A stretch of DNA of 64,000 nucleotides from Cloeon dipterum (lineage: Eukaryota; Arthropoda; Insecta; Ephemeroptera; Baetidae), in contig NC_088786.1 of the NCBI RefSeq assembly GCF_949628265.1, forward strand, positions 20,853,681 to 20,917,680. Reading direction: 5' to 3'. Below the pieces are notes generated by a model that searched no databases, was not told where the DNA came from, and worked only from the letters and a program-made list of their open reading frames with translations. The position numbers and the translations under genes were made by a program. Shown piece after piece: positions 12,119-24,700 of this stretch; the stretch's first letter is position 1, and each line of letters begins with the position of its first letter.

Positions 12119-13765
12119 CTGGAAAAACAAACGCTGATCATGGTGCTCAGCCGCGCAGGAAGCTGCACTCCTCTTCCTGCTGCCATAATAAACAAGTGAA
12201 ATAAACATCGACAGACGCGCTGAATCCTGGACATGTGTGACAAACATAATCGAGCAAAAAATGCGTGATGGATCGAGCAACAAGGAAAATCATCAGATAA
12301 ATCGGAAACACTCAATAGCTTGTTTCAAAATCTGAACCTCAAGGAAGAAATTTTAACTCACAATTAAGGGAACGCTAAATTATTGCATTTTCGCAACTAT
12401 TTGATAGTGTTTGATAAAAGATGACAATTTGCCAAAGGGGTTGTTCCCGTTATTTATTGTTCACTACTTGATTCACGCCTCTGTAATTTAAGTGTCCAAA
12501 TTTTAAACTGCCTTAGAAAAGTGGTCGTATTTCAGTAAACTTTAAACAATTTTGAAATCTGCTCAGCTTGTACAGATTTTTTCCAGAACTGTTAAAAATT
12601 CCAAATTTTGTCAGCATTCCGAATTTTCCAAGATTTTCCTCCAAGGACAGTTTAAATATAAATATTATATTTTGAATTTTTTATTTTCCGCTAGGCAAAA
12701 ATTGTGGCAGAAAGCCGTAAAGTTTGTTTTTCATGTAGTGGATCGACTCGTGCGCGCGTCAATTCCAGCGGAGCAGCACGTACAGCTCAAGAGGGCCGCG
12801 ATAATCTCGAGAATGCAGACATAAAAGAGGAGCACATGGCCCTGCTCTGTCCATTCCATTTACGTTTAAGCGGCGGCTGCTCTCATCTTCTCCTGTGCGG
12901 ATCGATCATCGCTTGCTCCTCTGCCAGCTCTCAGACGATTATTATTTTGAACCGCGCTTTCGGGCTGCAAGGCAGTGAATAAAATTCTGGCAAGGAAACT
13001 CTTAGGGTTCGACGTTTTAATATTTTAGCGAAACCATTGAATTTGTGTATAGCGTCCATCAAGCTATAGGGATAATTTTTTGATTCGACGGAGTTCTCGA
13101 TCTACTAAGCTCCAACCTAGGAAAATTGACCCAAAAATCAAATTGTAATTCTTTATTGGTAGAATCTACTAGAGGGAATAAATAAATAAATTTTGTATTT
13201 GACCAATATTTTTACATTCAAAAAAACTTTAATATTTTGAAGGGCAAAACCCCTCGATTTTTGAAGAAAATGGGAAATTTCATTAGCTTTAAGGATAAAT
13301 AGTAAGTAGCCCTATTAACGATGAGCCATTAAAAATTTACAAAGTCTAGAGCTCATATGGGAAATTTAAGTTTTTACCAGACGTAAAAATCCATTGAATA
13401 CAAAATTCAGCGAAAATGTGAGCGAAAACTGATTTTAAAATCAATTTTTAAATTATGTGCCTATTTTTTAAATCTCCACATAAATCTGGAATCGTCGAAT
13501 CGAAAAATTTCCACCTCTATACGTGAATGACATCACGAAGGCCTACAGTTAATTCATTTTTACTAAAATCTGAAACGTTGAATCTTTAGAGTTGTTTGCT
13601 TTGCATGTAAAGAGTCGGTCGTGTTAAGCGACCGTAGTTTTATTAATCTCATATTTTGCTAATAGCGGCTCTGAATTTTTATTTGCTGGTTAAGTACTGT
13701 TGATTTGAGGCCTGAGTGGCCGAAATTGCGGTCTGGTACTAGAACGTGTGAGTAAAATCGTGTGA

Positions 13766-14218
13766 GTGTCATCTTTGTATAAAAAGTGTCGTATCTTAAA
13801 GATTACAGACAGACGTAAATTGCATGTATTAACACAAACACAAAAGATTTTGTACAATAATTGCCCTGAATATTTAAAATGTTATGTTACCCCCATGCGC
13901 GATGTTGACTTGATAGGCAGGTCCAGAGCTCATCGATTGAGGCTTCTGGCTCCGCGTGTAAATGTTACTGTGCCTGAACAGTGCTTCCAAGTGCAGTGCT
14001 ATCGTCATTGGAATAGTCTTTCACCAAATTTGTGTATGAACGAGAATTCAAGTGCGTTTAAGAAGAAAATTGAAGAAGCAATATTCTCAAGCTACCATTA
14101 ATCATTACCTCCTTCCAAATGTTGTTCCTACATAATTGTATCATTACTTTATGGATGTGTGCTGATTTGGGGCAGAGTTGCCCTGTCAGCCCATAATAAA
14201 CTTAATTTTGAAACTAAA
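13766..14218 (+). mobile_element. 5'-truncated LINE, reverse transcriptase C-terminal tail and 3' end
   Basis: A 111-codon open frame (13766-14101) ends in the layout usual for the C-terminus of non-LTR retrotransposon reverse transcriptases: CFQVQCYRHWNSLSPNLC followed by FKKKIEEAIF. The generic form is 'R.WNSLP...FK..L'. After the stop, about 115 bases run to a 3' end with CTGTCAGCCCATAATAAAC. The same terminal sequence recurs at 44604-44648, which fixes it as a repeat end. The upstream endonuclease and polymerase domains are missing. The clade (Jockey/CR1-like) is a guess from the tail alone. Confidence 0.75.
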
Positions 14219-15794
14219 ATTCTTCAATCAAATCCACGCAGAGTAGAGCCATAGCAGAATTTTTTTTCTATCAATCAGTAGTGCTTTTTTCTAGAGGACT
14301 CAACCACGTGGGTTTAGGCTGCGGCTGGGGTAGGTGACTAAATTTTTAAAGTAAAGTTTAATGGTACTTAAAAGACGCCTTTTAGCAGTGGAATTATTCA
14401 TGCATTGAAGTATTTTTCCAAAGGTTCTGATCTTGTACGCTTGGAAACACGGAATCCAATATAATTTGTCTATTGAGATTAATTCACTTCTTCAACACTA
14501 TAGGATAAGTTAAAATGTAGTTTCGTTCCTAGGGAAATAAATGGAAATAAAAGTCAGCAGTTATGTACATTGTAAGATATAGGATTTTATTTATTACTTA
14601 TGATTGATGTATTGACAGTAGCTCATATTCAACGACTTTGCAATTACAGTATCCTCTTTAAGTCGTAATGCAGTAAAACACTCAAATCGAAATTAAAAAG
14701 CTGTGTTTGATCGCAATCATAGAGTAACATTTAAAAATCGCCTGTGTCTGACCGAGAGCAAGAGATCTGGTCGACAAACTCAAATTATACATTGAAAGAA
14801 GTGAACAAAACAAGACTCCGCCCAAATGAAAAGTGGAGAAAAAGCCCCACCAATGGGTTTGAACGGAGTTGGCCCGATTGGTTAATTCCTTCATCATTAT
14901 CGAATCCTAATTTACATTAAATCTGACCTACAATGCGTAATCTTCACAGTTCGAGAGCAACAGTTTCTCCGCTCGATTCATTAGCCTAGTAGTTGCGAAT
15001 GCAAGGGGGAGGAGAGAGGGTGAATAAGCCTATTTATCTCGTGTCTACAAATATATGTATGTGTACGCCGTCAATATATGTATATCATCATAACAAAATA
15101 AAGGACATTCTTATTGTATGCACAAACGCTATTCGTACCATAGTTACGAAGAGTACAGATAGAGAGATAGAGAGAAAAGGATCAAAATAGTGTCAAACCC
15201 CGTGGAAGATGCACACTCTAACATTCGTCGTGTCGAATGAGTGCTATGTTAACATTCAAAATCGGTTAGTAGGTGCTCGCTTTTTTCCTTTCCTTTATCA
15301 CAAGGTGGCACTGCTGCAGTTACTGCGAAAACCAACAAAGGCACTTGAACTATCTATGATAATATGTGTGTGGGTGTGAGTGAGTTAGGGTTTAGTTGCG
15401 GAAATTGAGCCGATTGAGATGAAAGAGACTGACTTGGTGGACACACGCTGTGATTCAGTCGACGTAAGTAGCACAAAAAACCTTAAATGATAAAATTATA
15501 CACGTAAATAAAAAAAATTAACCGCACTCGCCGCGTCCGAATTCCCTTTACTTCTTTATTTCTTTCACTCGCGGGAAGGGAAAATGCTCGAGTCGTGTGT
15601 ATGGCATGGGCTGATCGAGGACCGACCGGTTTGAGCAAAACACGTCTCAAAGGACACAATCGACGTCGTCATAGTGTGTAAAATCAATGCACTGCACGCG
15701 GTGGCGTTCGTTCGGGACCAAGCTACCGATAGGAAACACAAACCCTCTTATCTACACAGTGGAACAAACGAACGCACTCGCTGCTTCGCGCCTC
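14219..15794. other. Intergenic DNA beyond the LARP1 3' end
   Basis: AT-rich sequence with no supported gene. LARP1 runs into this stretch from the right: a minus-strand AATAAA is present at 15555-15560, about 235 nt beyond its stop. The open frames near 15674-16033 on the plus strand are the reverse side of the last LARP1 exon. Confidence 0.5.
15555..15560 (-). terminator. Candidate LARP1 polyadenylation signal
   Basis: AATAAA on the minus strand, about 235 nt past the LARP1 stop. It is the first canonical signal I see after the stop. Confidence 0.5.
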
Positions 15795-18700
15795 TCATTT
15801 GGCCAAGCCAGCCTGCTTTTTCTTTGCGCCGCCACCAACTTGCACCTCACCGGCGCTGCCGGACAGGCGCCGCACGCGCATCGGCCTGCGCGGCGCCATC
15901 GCACGCTCGTCGCTCTGACTCTCTGAAACGGAACGCATCCGCCGGAATCCGCCGCGAGCGCCTTGCACGCGCATTTTTAAGTCATGCTCAGGCTGCAACA
16001 CAAAATTTTTATTCTAAATTATTCAAATTGTAGGTTAAAACTACCAGATAATTAATTTTCTTTTGCTTAAAACGTCTGTAGTTGAAAAAAATTCAAGGTA
16101 AACATTTTACTCTACCTGAACAACTCTGAAGGCCTCTATACTTTTGAAGTTAGACAAAAACTCATTTAGTTTCTCGTCAACTTGCAACGAGCTGCTATTT
16201 TTGTAGTATTTGAGGAACGCCCAGAACTTCTCTAAGCCGTACAATTGGCCTGCAATTTCAGTAATTTAATAAAAGTTAACAATATTAGTACCAAAAGCCG
16301 AAACTCACCGTTCTCATAGTCGCGGATAGTTTCTTCTTGGAAGTGTTTGTACAGTTCGGGCCTAAATTTGAACTCCAATCCGTAGCTGTAGAATCTGAAC
16401 AGACACTCTAAACCGTATCTGAAAATGTGAAAATAATGTTAAAGCACTCATTTTAAATATTAACATATGGAAATATTGCAGAAGAAAAATTGGATTTATC
16501 CCTAGCGTTAGATTTTGTAAATGTAGAGAGGGTTACTATCAAACTCCGACCAAGTGTGGCGCGGTGTTAGCGAATTCCTCCCGTTTCTCTAGCACAGATG
16601 TAACTCTAGCGTGCCCTCAATTGGCGCGTCAGATGACTTTCTATGCATTTTAATAATCAAATAGCTGAGACAAATGAAATATTGCCTATTCAATAAAAAT
16701 CGCTCAAATTTAACTTAAACCAGGGTGCAAATCCAAACAATTGCACAATGAACTTTATTTCATTACGGCTGATTTTTTAATAACTATATTAACAATTCAT
16801 TTATTGGATTCCTGTCCCGTTTCTATTTTTCTGCATTTCCTCAGCAAAATTAAAACATTAAGAAATGTTTTATTTCCACATCGGGCGGGAAGAGGGGAGG
16901 AGGATAGAGGACTGACCTGAATCCAAAGGTGGCGTCCTCGACGGCCAGAGTGCGGAACTCGTTGTACATTTTGCGGTTGAAGTTCTCGCGGAGGAAGAAG
17001 GACCAAAAACGGAAGAGCGTGTTCATCTCCTGCGACTGCCCGCTGCCAAGTCGTTTTCGTTCCTTCAGACACTTGGCGTGGTACTTGTGGTACACCTGCT
17101 GCGTGAAACCGTTGTCCTTGAGCAACAGGTGCGATGGGTGCTGGAACGTGGGCAGCGACTGCGGCGTGCTGCCATAGCTCGTCGACAGGTAGCTTTCGTT
17201 CGGGCTCGTACCGGTGCTACTGCAAGTTTGTAAGAGGGACAAAAAATGTGAGGTTAAATTATTTAGTTCGTTATAAGGGGAGAGAAAATCAGGGGTTTGG
17301 TTCGGAAGTGTTCGGGCCACCAGGAGAACGAGGCGGCTAGCGGCCGTTCGATAAGATGGTGAAACCCGTGTATTTTAGCACAGTTTCTACGCCTAGTGCT
17401 GCAGGCAATGGCAGCATTGGTTCTAGCCTGTGCCCTGGTCAAGGGTATATTTTTCCAAATAATTTATTAAATATTAACTTTGAAAACTGTTGAGTGAAGG
17501 TAAAATATCAAATTATTCCGCTCAATTTTTTTTAAAAACTATTAAATTCTGAGCAGACTGATAGCATCACGATATTTGAACAGACACTTTTTTAATAATT
17601 AAAAGAATTTGTTCTAGACAGAAACAATCGATTCATGAGATTTGAACCAGGTCAGGCAGCAAAATCAGTTAGTCGACAATTCAAAATGACATGACTGAAA
17701 TTGTTACATGGTGGTTTTTGGTCTGAACCTAGCAAAATGTTCAACAAGAACGTCGTTGGCCTATCAGAGAAGGGAGAGGTTTACTGATTGGCTTAAGTCT
17801 TCGGACAGTCAGCAGAGAAGAAGTTAAGCGAAAAAGCAGTTTAACCAGCAACAACTAGCCTTTTGGCGCTGTGGCACTGCTGTCTAGATCTGGCCATTTA
17901 GAGAGAAATACATCCTTTTCTGATTGGTCGCTGGCGTTCTTGGGGCCAGGTTCAAATAAAAAACCGCTTAAGAAACGGTCAATAAGCTTATTTTTGGCAC
18001 GTCAGGTCGAATTGTCGACCAAGTTTGTTGGCCGCCTGGCCTAATTCTACCCTCAGGAATTGATTGACTATGTCAAAAATGATACTTCAGTGCTACTGTA
18101 AATTAAACTTAATTTTTACGAGGCAGAGATCTGGTCAACGACTTTTAATTTTGACCATTTATCGATGCTTCTCATTAAATAAATTAAAAAATGTAACAAA
18201 TTGAACAAGTTTCAATTAAGAGTCTGAATCTTACCTGACGGATGTGGTCCTGGGCCGGTGTTCCCGCACATCCATGACCCAGCCGACATGGTGCTCAACA
18301 GGTGGGTTGTTGCTATGTTTGGTTTTGCGCTTGCGCGGAGTGCAAGGGTCGGGCAGTGTCTCCTCTTTTACAACAGGGTAGAAGTGCGGTTGCCGCCGCT
18401 GGTGCTCTTTCCGCACCCGCGGCGTCCGCGTCCGCACCGGCTCCGCAGCGCTAACCTCCTGCTCCAAATAAACAAAAAATGTCAGACCCAACGAGTTCCT
18501 CTAGCTGATTGTGAGCTATGTTTGGTGGATACAATAACTTTGTTATAACCCCAAAATCTTTAAATTAATGTTTATTTATAACATGCTGTTCCTCTACAGC
18601 TTATGAATTTAATTAAAAAGTGCCAGCCAAAGTTTAATGTTTAATTATTAGCACTTTATTTAAATCCCTGGTATTTAAAAACAATCTGATGAAAATGGGG

Positions 18701-21700
18701 GGTAATTGTAAATTTCCTTTTTCACTAGAGGTAAGAGGACTGAAATAAAATCAATAGAACTTCCAGCTTGGTACACGTACTATGGTTCAATGGTACATGG
18801 TAACAGCCGTTTTGGAATTGGTCCGAATGGAAATTTTCAAGAAGTAATAAACTCCTTTCGGAAATCCCCCATTTCGGACAAAATCAGGCAACCCTTCTAG
18901 CTATTAAGAAGGAACTCTGGAACCTGAAAGTGTATAGGAGCACTGACCTGAGTTATTTCTTCAACGAGGCTAGAAGGCGGCTTGGGCGGCTTATCAGGAT
19001 TAGTCACGGTCGGCCTGGGAGGGGTGAATTTGTCGAAAGTCTCTTGGGTGATCACATTTACAGTTTTGTAGCTACCCGTTGGCACCTGCACGGCACACAA
19101 AACCCTGATTAGAAACAGGCGTGGCTAGCCATGAGACTTGCAACACTGACCCATTCGTGGGGATCGTCCCACAGGGCGTCCTCGTAGCTGTTGAGGCCGT
19201 CATTGATGATGAGCGACAGTTCCTGGCTCATCTTCACCCTGGTGAGGAAGTCGCCGGTGCGGTCGTGGCCGTCGTGCTTTGGTATCCGTGACGGCAGCGA
19301 CGTCTGTGTCGCCGGAGTTGTCTGCGTCTGGGTCACGATCAGCAGCTTGTTGATCTCGTGGTCGCTCAACTCATAATCGTCCGAGTCGTCTTCCGTTCTG
19401 CGCATTCCGCATGTTCAGTAACAAGCGGGGAGCGTCAAAACCAAATTCCGAAAAAAAACACACTCCACAAGCAAGCTTTAACACCAATGCTCAGCCGCAA
19501 ATGTTGTTAGTTAAGCCTCTTAATATTACAAAAGCACACACAAACACAAAAAGCTGTCCACTGGGGAAAGAATATTTAAGCACTTAAAAGTGTTTGTGGC
19601 ACTAAATACCACTGTCTTTCTTTACGAATAATTTCAGCTTTTGAAAATACATTTTTTTTATTCGGAATTGAATCAAATTTTGTTTTTTCGAATAATATAC
19701 AAATGAATTACATTGCTCGCCAAGATAAACACGAAGAGGAAGTCCACCAAATCTCCATTAATTAGCATTAAGGATGAAATCTTTTTATAATATATATTAA
19801 CATTATACACACGTTAATTAAAATATTTTGTATCTATTTCACATTTGTACTTCCAGCACTTCAGATACTTTTTGACTTTTGTCTCGGGCTGTGAATTTTA
19901 CACGTTGAGTCACCTGTTTTGAGACATTTTCAGTGCTATTTTACGATTTTTGGGACGTTGTAACGAGTATTTGTAATCACTCGTTGAATTTCTCTTAAAA
20001 TTTAGTGTTTTGACCAAAACGTTTCCTATTACGAAATAGGAATAAAGATTTTTCGATTAATTTAGATGATTTTAAGTATAGTTGTCTTGATTTCAAATAA
20101 CTTAAATTTGCATAATACGTACTTATTTAATGGCCCCAAAACCAATCCGTTTGGTCACATTGTCAAGCGCCTACTTTACGTGCACGTTGCAATGTGAGAA
20201 TCCGAGCGATGTTTGGGCTCGTGTGCAGGCTGATGTGCGCCTACATTTGATTCTCTTGTATTGCAATAACTAGTCCATCCAGATTTGGGAGGGTTGCGAA
20301 AGCTTTCAGACTCTCAACTCGCTGGTTTGCACCTTACCAGAATGCGTGATTTCATTTCACGGGACAAATGTCTAGTGTTTAAATAAAATGACCCCGGTAC
20401 GGAGAAGTAAAACGAGCTGGTCCTTTTCTGGACTGGGTTTCCTCCAATGAGGCCCATGTTATTCGTTTGCGATATTATTGGGGCACGGGAGTTTTCGCGA
20501 ATAGTTCGTCGCCCATCTCTTAAGACAGGTTCACAAGAACAAAAGTAATCTAGCTCTTATGTGAAACTTCTGTGTCTAGGGGCTGACCACGCGTCTCTCG
20601 ATTACCCATCTGCGCGACGTGTATACCTCGCAAGCACACCTCGCACCTTCAATCCGCGAAAATGCCTTTTCCCTTTAAGTCGCGCGGAGGTGATATGCTA
20701 TCCTCAGCGGTGTCCCGGCTAACCAAAGACGCGACAAAAAACGCATGGTACGCGCGAACGAAGGTGCCGAAGCGGGAGCGCTTCCAGCGAAAACCCAAGC
20801 AAAGGAACGCACTGGGCGTCTCTATTCTTACAGTCACGCGCACGCAGCCTAACGATCCTACAGTAGTTCATAAATTACTCTTCAAGTCATGTCCCCGAGA
20901 ACTGGTAGCGAGTCCAACGCGTCAACACGTTCCCCTAACCTTTAAGTCACGCGAACGAAGGTTCCCATAGTTGAAGGTCTCGCGAACCGGATATTGAACC
21001 TTTAACATTGTTACTATTTGATTTATTTAACGAATGATAGTCATTTCAGCCGAGGCCCAATAACGAAATAAAATTTAAAAAACATAACTTTAACAGTACC
21101 ACTGCTAGCAAGTAGGGAGAATTTTACAATTTTGTACAAATGTCATTTTTGTGTTACTGGGAATGGCCTGGTTTCAATAAATATAAAAAAAACTACACCA
21201 TAGCTTGAATGCAGATATTATTTACATATTTAAAAAAAGTGGTTGACTGATATTTACATATATACTAGTAATTTAAATCAGACTTTCTTGATTTCAAAAT
21301 TTACGTCAATCAAATGAAGATGATGAAGAGTTGTCATAGCAAGGCATGGCGGAACTTTCCTCAACTGTACAATGTAATTCGGTAGTGAGAAAAATATAAC
21401 ACAAATGAAAATTTGGCGAGCAAGCTACTGGCGATGTATTTTATGATTTAATTTTGCTTGTTCTCGTTAGTTTGGATTTAAAAAAAAGGGGCTAGCAACG
21501 TTGCTTGCTTGCATTGAAATCGAAATATTTTAAGTCAGAATGAGTTCTAACCTCATTGACTTTCCATATAGTTGTGTTTAAAGTTAGAACTAGTGACCTG
21601 CTTGTCGCAAGATGTAGTTGAACATTGCTATGAAGCATATTTCATTTCAAATGGCAAAACCATACAAAACAAAATTAAATAAAAATTGTACTTTGTAATG

Positions 21701-24700
21701 GTTGAAACTCACGCTACAAACAAGCTGAATATTGTTGACAAAAAATCATAAAAGACCCTATAAACAATGGTTCGATTGAACTCATCAAATCAAGGAAGCG
21801 AATGTGTAAAAGAAAGCAACGCATAAACAAGTACTTCCATAGATGTAAAATTGGACTCACAGGTCGGTGAACTTTTTGACCCGTTCAGCAGGAACAGTGT
21901 CCTCGTCGAACTGAAAGTCAAGATCCTCTAGACTCTCAGATTTTCTTGACTCGCGTTCGTCAGCTTTTTCTTTAGGAGGCTGTTTTGCTTTTCTTTTGAC
22001 CTGCAAACACAGATTTGATGTAATTAGGATTCAATCGAAGCGTCTGAGGGTGTAAAGGGGACAAAAAAGAAGCTCAGTTGGAAATTGTCCACACTGCAGA
22101 TAATTTTTATCTAGCGATTGATTGTTCAGTTGGGAAAATTAGAATCATTAGCATCATGGCAATTAAAAAGTGACACAGAGATGAATCTCTGGGTCTGATT
22201 AACTGCAGATCAGAACTCACCTCTTGCCAAGATTCTGGCTGCGCAACAATTGGAGCTGGCTGTATACTCGACGGAGCAGACAGTGGAAGATTCAGGGGCG
22301 GTGGCGGCAGGTTGTTGCTTTTGCGTGCTGAAACAATTTAAATATCCGTCACAACCCATTCACTGCCATCTAGATTAATCACAGCACAAGAACGCAGCTC
22401 AGTAGGAAAATGTCCACACTAAGTATTATTTATCTAGCGATTTCAGCTGGGAAAATTAGAAAATATATCACATCATTGCGCAATAAGGTCAGGGTTTGCT
22501 ACTTCCACCATAAAACATATAGGATTAAAAAAGTTACCTTAAAAACTGAAGAAATTAACAAAAAATATCCCTAGCATGCTATTTACATCAGTCCTCTTCT
22601 CAATCCTCTTCTCGTAACAAATATGCGTTTGTTCTTCCTTATAAACATACTGGACATGATAGTTTTAGTCTTCAATTACAAGAATAAACATTCAAAGACC
22701 GACTGTATCCGACTTAAAAAAGTAGCAGTGAACCCTGACTAAAGGTCTGGCGCAGTCCTCATTAATATTCTCACCAGTTAAAATTGGCAGTTTGATCTCA
22801 GGTGCTGGAGGGGCCTCAATGACCTCATCAATTGCGACCTCTGGTTCAGACAGGGCCAGCCCATTCTCCCTTGGCACAAACTCGGGCACATCTGGATTCA
22901 GGTTCTGGGACCCCAAATATTTAATGTCTTCCAATGGCCATATTTCTGGTTCTGATATGGGCCGAACCATCTGCAATCATCAAGCAACAACGCAATCAGT
23001 ACAAACTTTGGTAGACAAACGAGGTTGACTCTCAGTAAAAAATCTGTTTTGAAGGTGCATACCAGTGCGTCTTCACTGAGTTCAAGCAACGGTGACTTGC
23101 GGATGCACTGAGTAATGAAGTCGATATTGTTGGTGAATCCGGGATTATTGACAAGTTCAGGCTCCGACAGGATATTAACGACACGCGGGAATAAGGAGAT
23201 GCAGGAGATGGGCAAGAAGCCATCAACTTTCATCTTGCGGCGAATGTAAATATCCTTTAACAGGTTCTCCTTGCTGAAGTAATATTCACTGAAATACAAA
23301 ACACCCCATTAGAATAAAGAAAAGAAGGCCTGCAAGACATTATTTTTAGGCTGAAGCGTATCAGGACTTCAGATCTCATCAAGTGTGACATTATGCCGGG
23401 GAAAGAAGTGGAATCTCATCATGTACGCCACGCACTCGCTAATTGACATTACAATTTTGCACTTACATCTGTTTCAACATTCTATAATCAGCCGGCATAT
23501 CAAAGAAGTTTTGCGGCAGCATGAATGCCGGAATGGGGGCGGTGGGAGCCATTGTGAAAGTCGTGAAGTCGGGCACAAATTCTTCAACGTAGTCAGCCCG
23601 GCCGTTTGGTCTGGGCCCGTTTCTGGCTGGTCCACCTCCGCGGCCGCCTCTACCACGGCCGCCCCTGCTACTCACCGGCCGACGCTGGCCACGGCCTCTA
23701 CCTTGATCATCTCCATGCTCTATAAACAAGAAGTTTAGATTCGTTTCAGACGCTTCAAAATCAGGGGACTTGGGAAATTGAATTTGCGGCGGAATAGGAC
23801 ACATAAAATAATAAAGTGTTGAAAATTTCTAAGCAGACTCATGTTGCTCCATTTTCGTCACTAAGAAAAATCTAAATAATTTTAATTGTGAGGTTTTCTA
23901 AAAAAAATGCAATGAATGTTTTATCTGCATGGTGGAAAATTTAACTTTTTTAGGAACGTCAGAGACAACCCATTGATAGATTTGTCTCATTAAGCTGAGT
24001 CCGGAAAAAATAATTTTAGACAATTGAGCAAAACTGTATGTTAAATCATTTTAAAAAAATAATAAAATCAAAATTTCCAATTCTTTACGTGGTTCAGAAT
24101 AGGAAATCAAGAATTAAATGGTTTCTGCCATCAACTTCAGAGTTTCTTGGTTAGACTTATTTTACAGTGCTGCACTTCTCAGGGTTCAGTCTAAAGGGTT
24201 CGGGGAACTGACCTGAGTCTCTGTGCTTGGGTGACTTGTCACGCTTACCCCTCAACTTGGACTGCTCTATGTTGAGGGGGAGCCACTTGCACTTGGCTGT
24301 GTTCTTCTTGGCGTTCTGCTTAGGGTAGCCGCCGTTCTCTGACGAATTGGACGAGTTGTTATGCGAGTCGTCCACGGGGCTATCTTCCCGGTCCGCATGA
24401 CCGTTGGGAAGGGCAGCGGCCTCAGTCACTTCCCCAGCCAGTTGCTGCTGCTGTTGCTGTTTCTTGGCCTGTGTTTTTGCCAAAGCATGAGATATTTTTT
24501 GGCCGTCAGACCTTTGGAGTAATCGCGTACCTCAGCGCCGAGCGTCGGCCAATCATCCATGTCCCTGGCGTGGGATTTCTTGTTTGCCGACTTGGACGTT
24601 GTGGTGACCGGAGGCTCGATCAGCGGCGCCGCCGACGACACGCCGTTCTCTGCGGACAACAATAGCAAAAGCAAGAGTGAGCGAGCGGGCAAACAAACAC

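Noticed and set aside
13707-13745. tRNA-like string with GAGTGGCCGA
   Set aside because: It recalls part of a Ser/Leu tRNA D-arm, but no acceptor stem or B box at the right distance is seen.
15674-16033. 119-codon plus-strand frame
   Set aside because: Antisense of the last LARP1 exon, which is supported by splice sites and phase.
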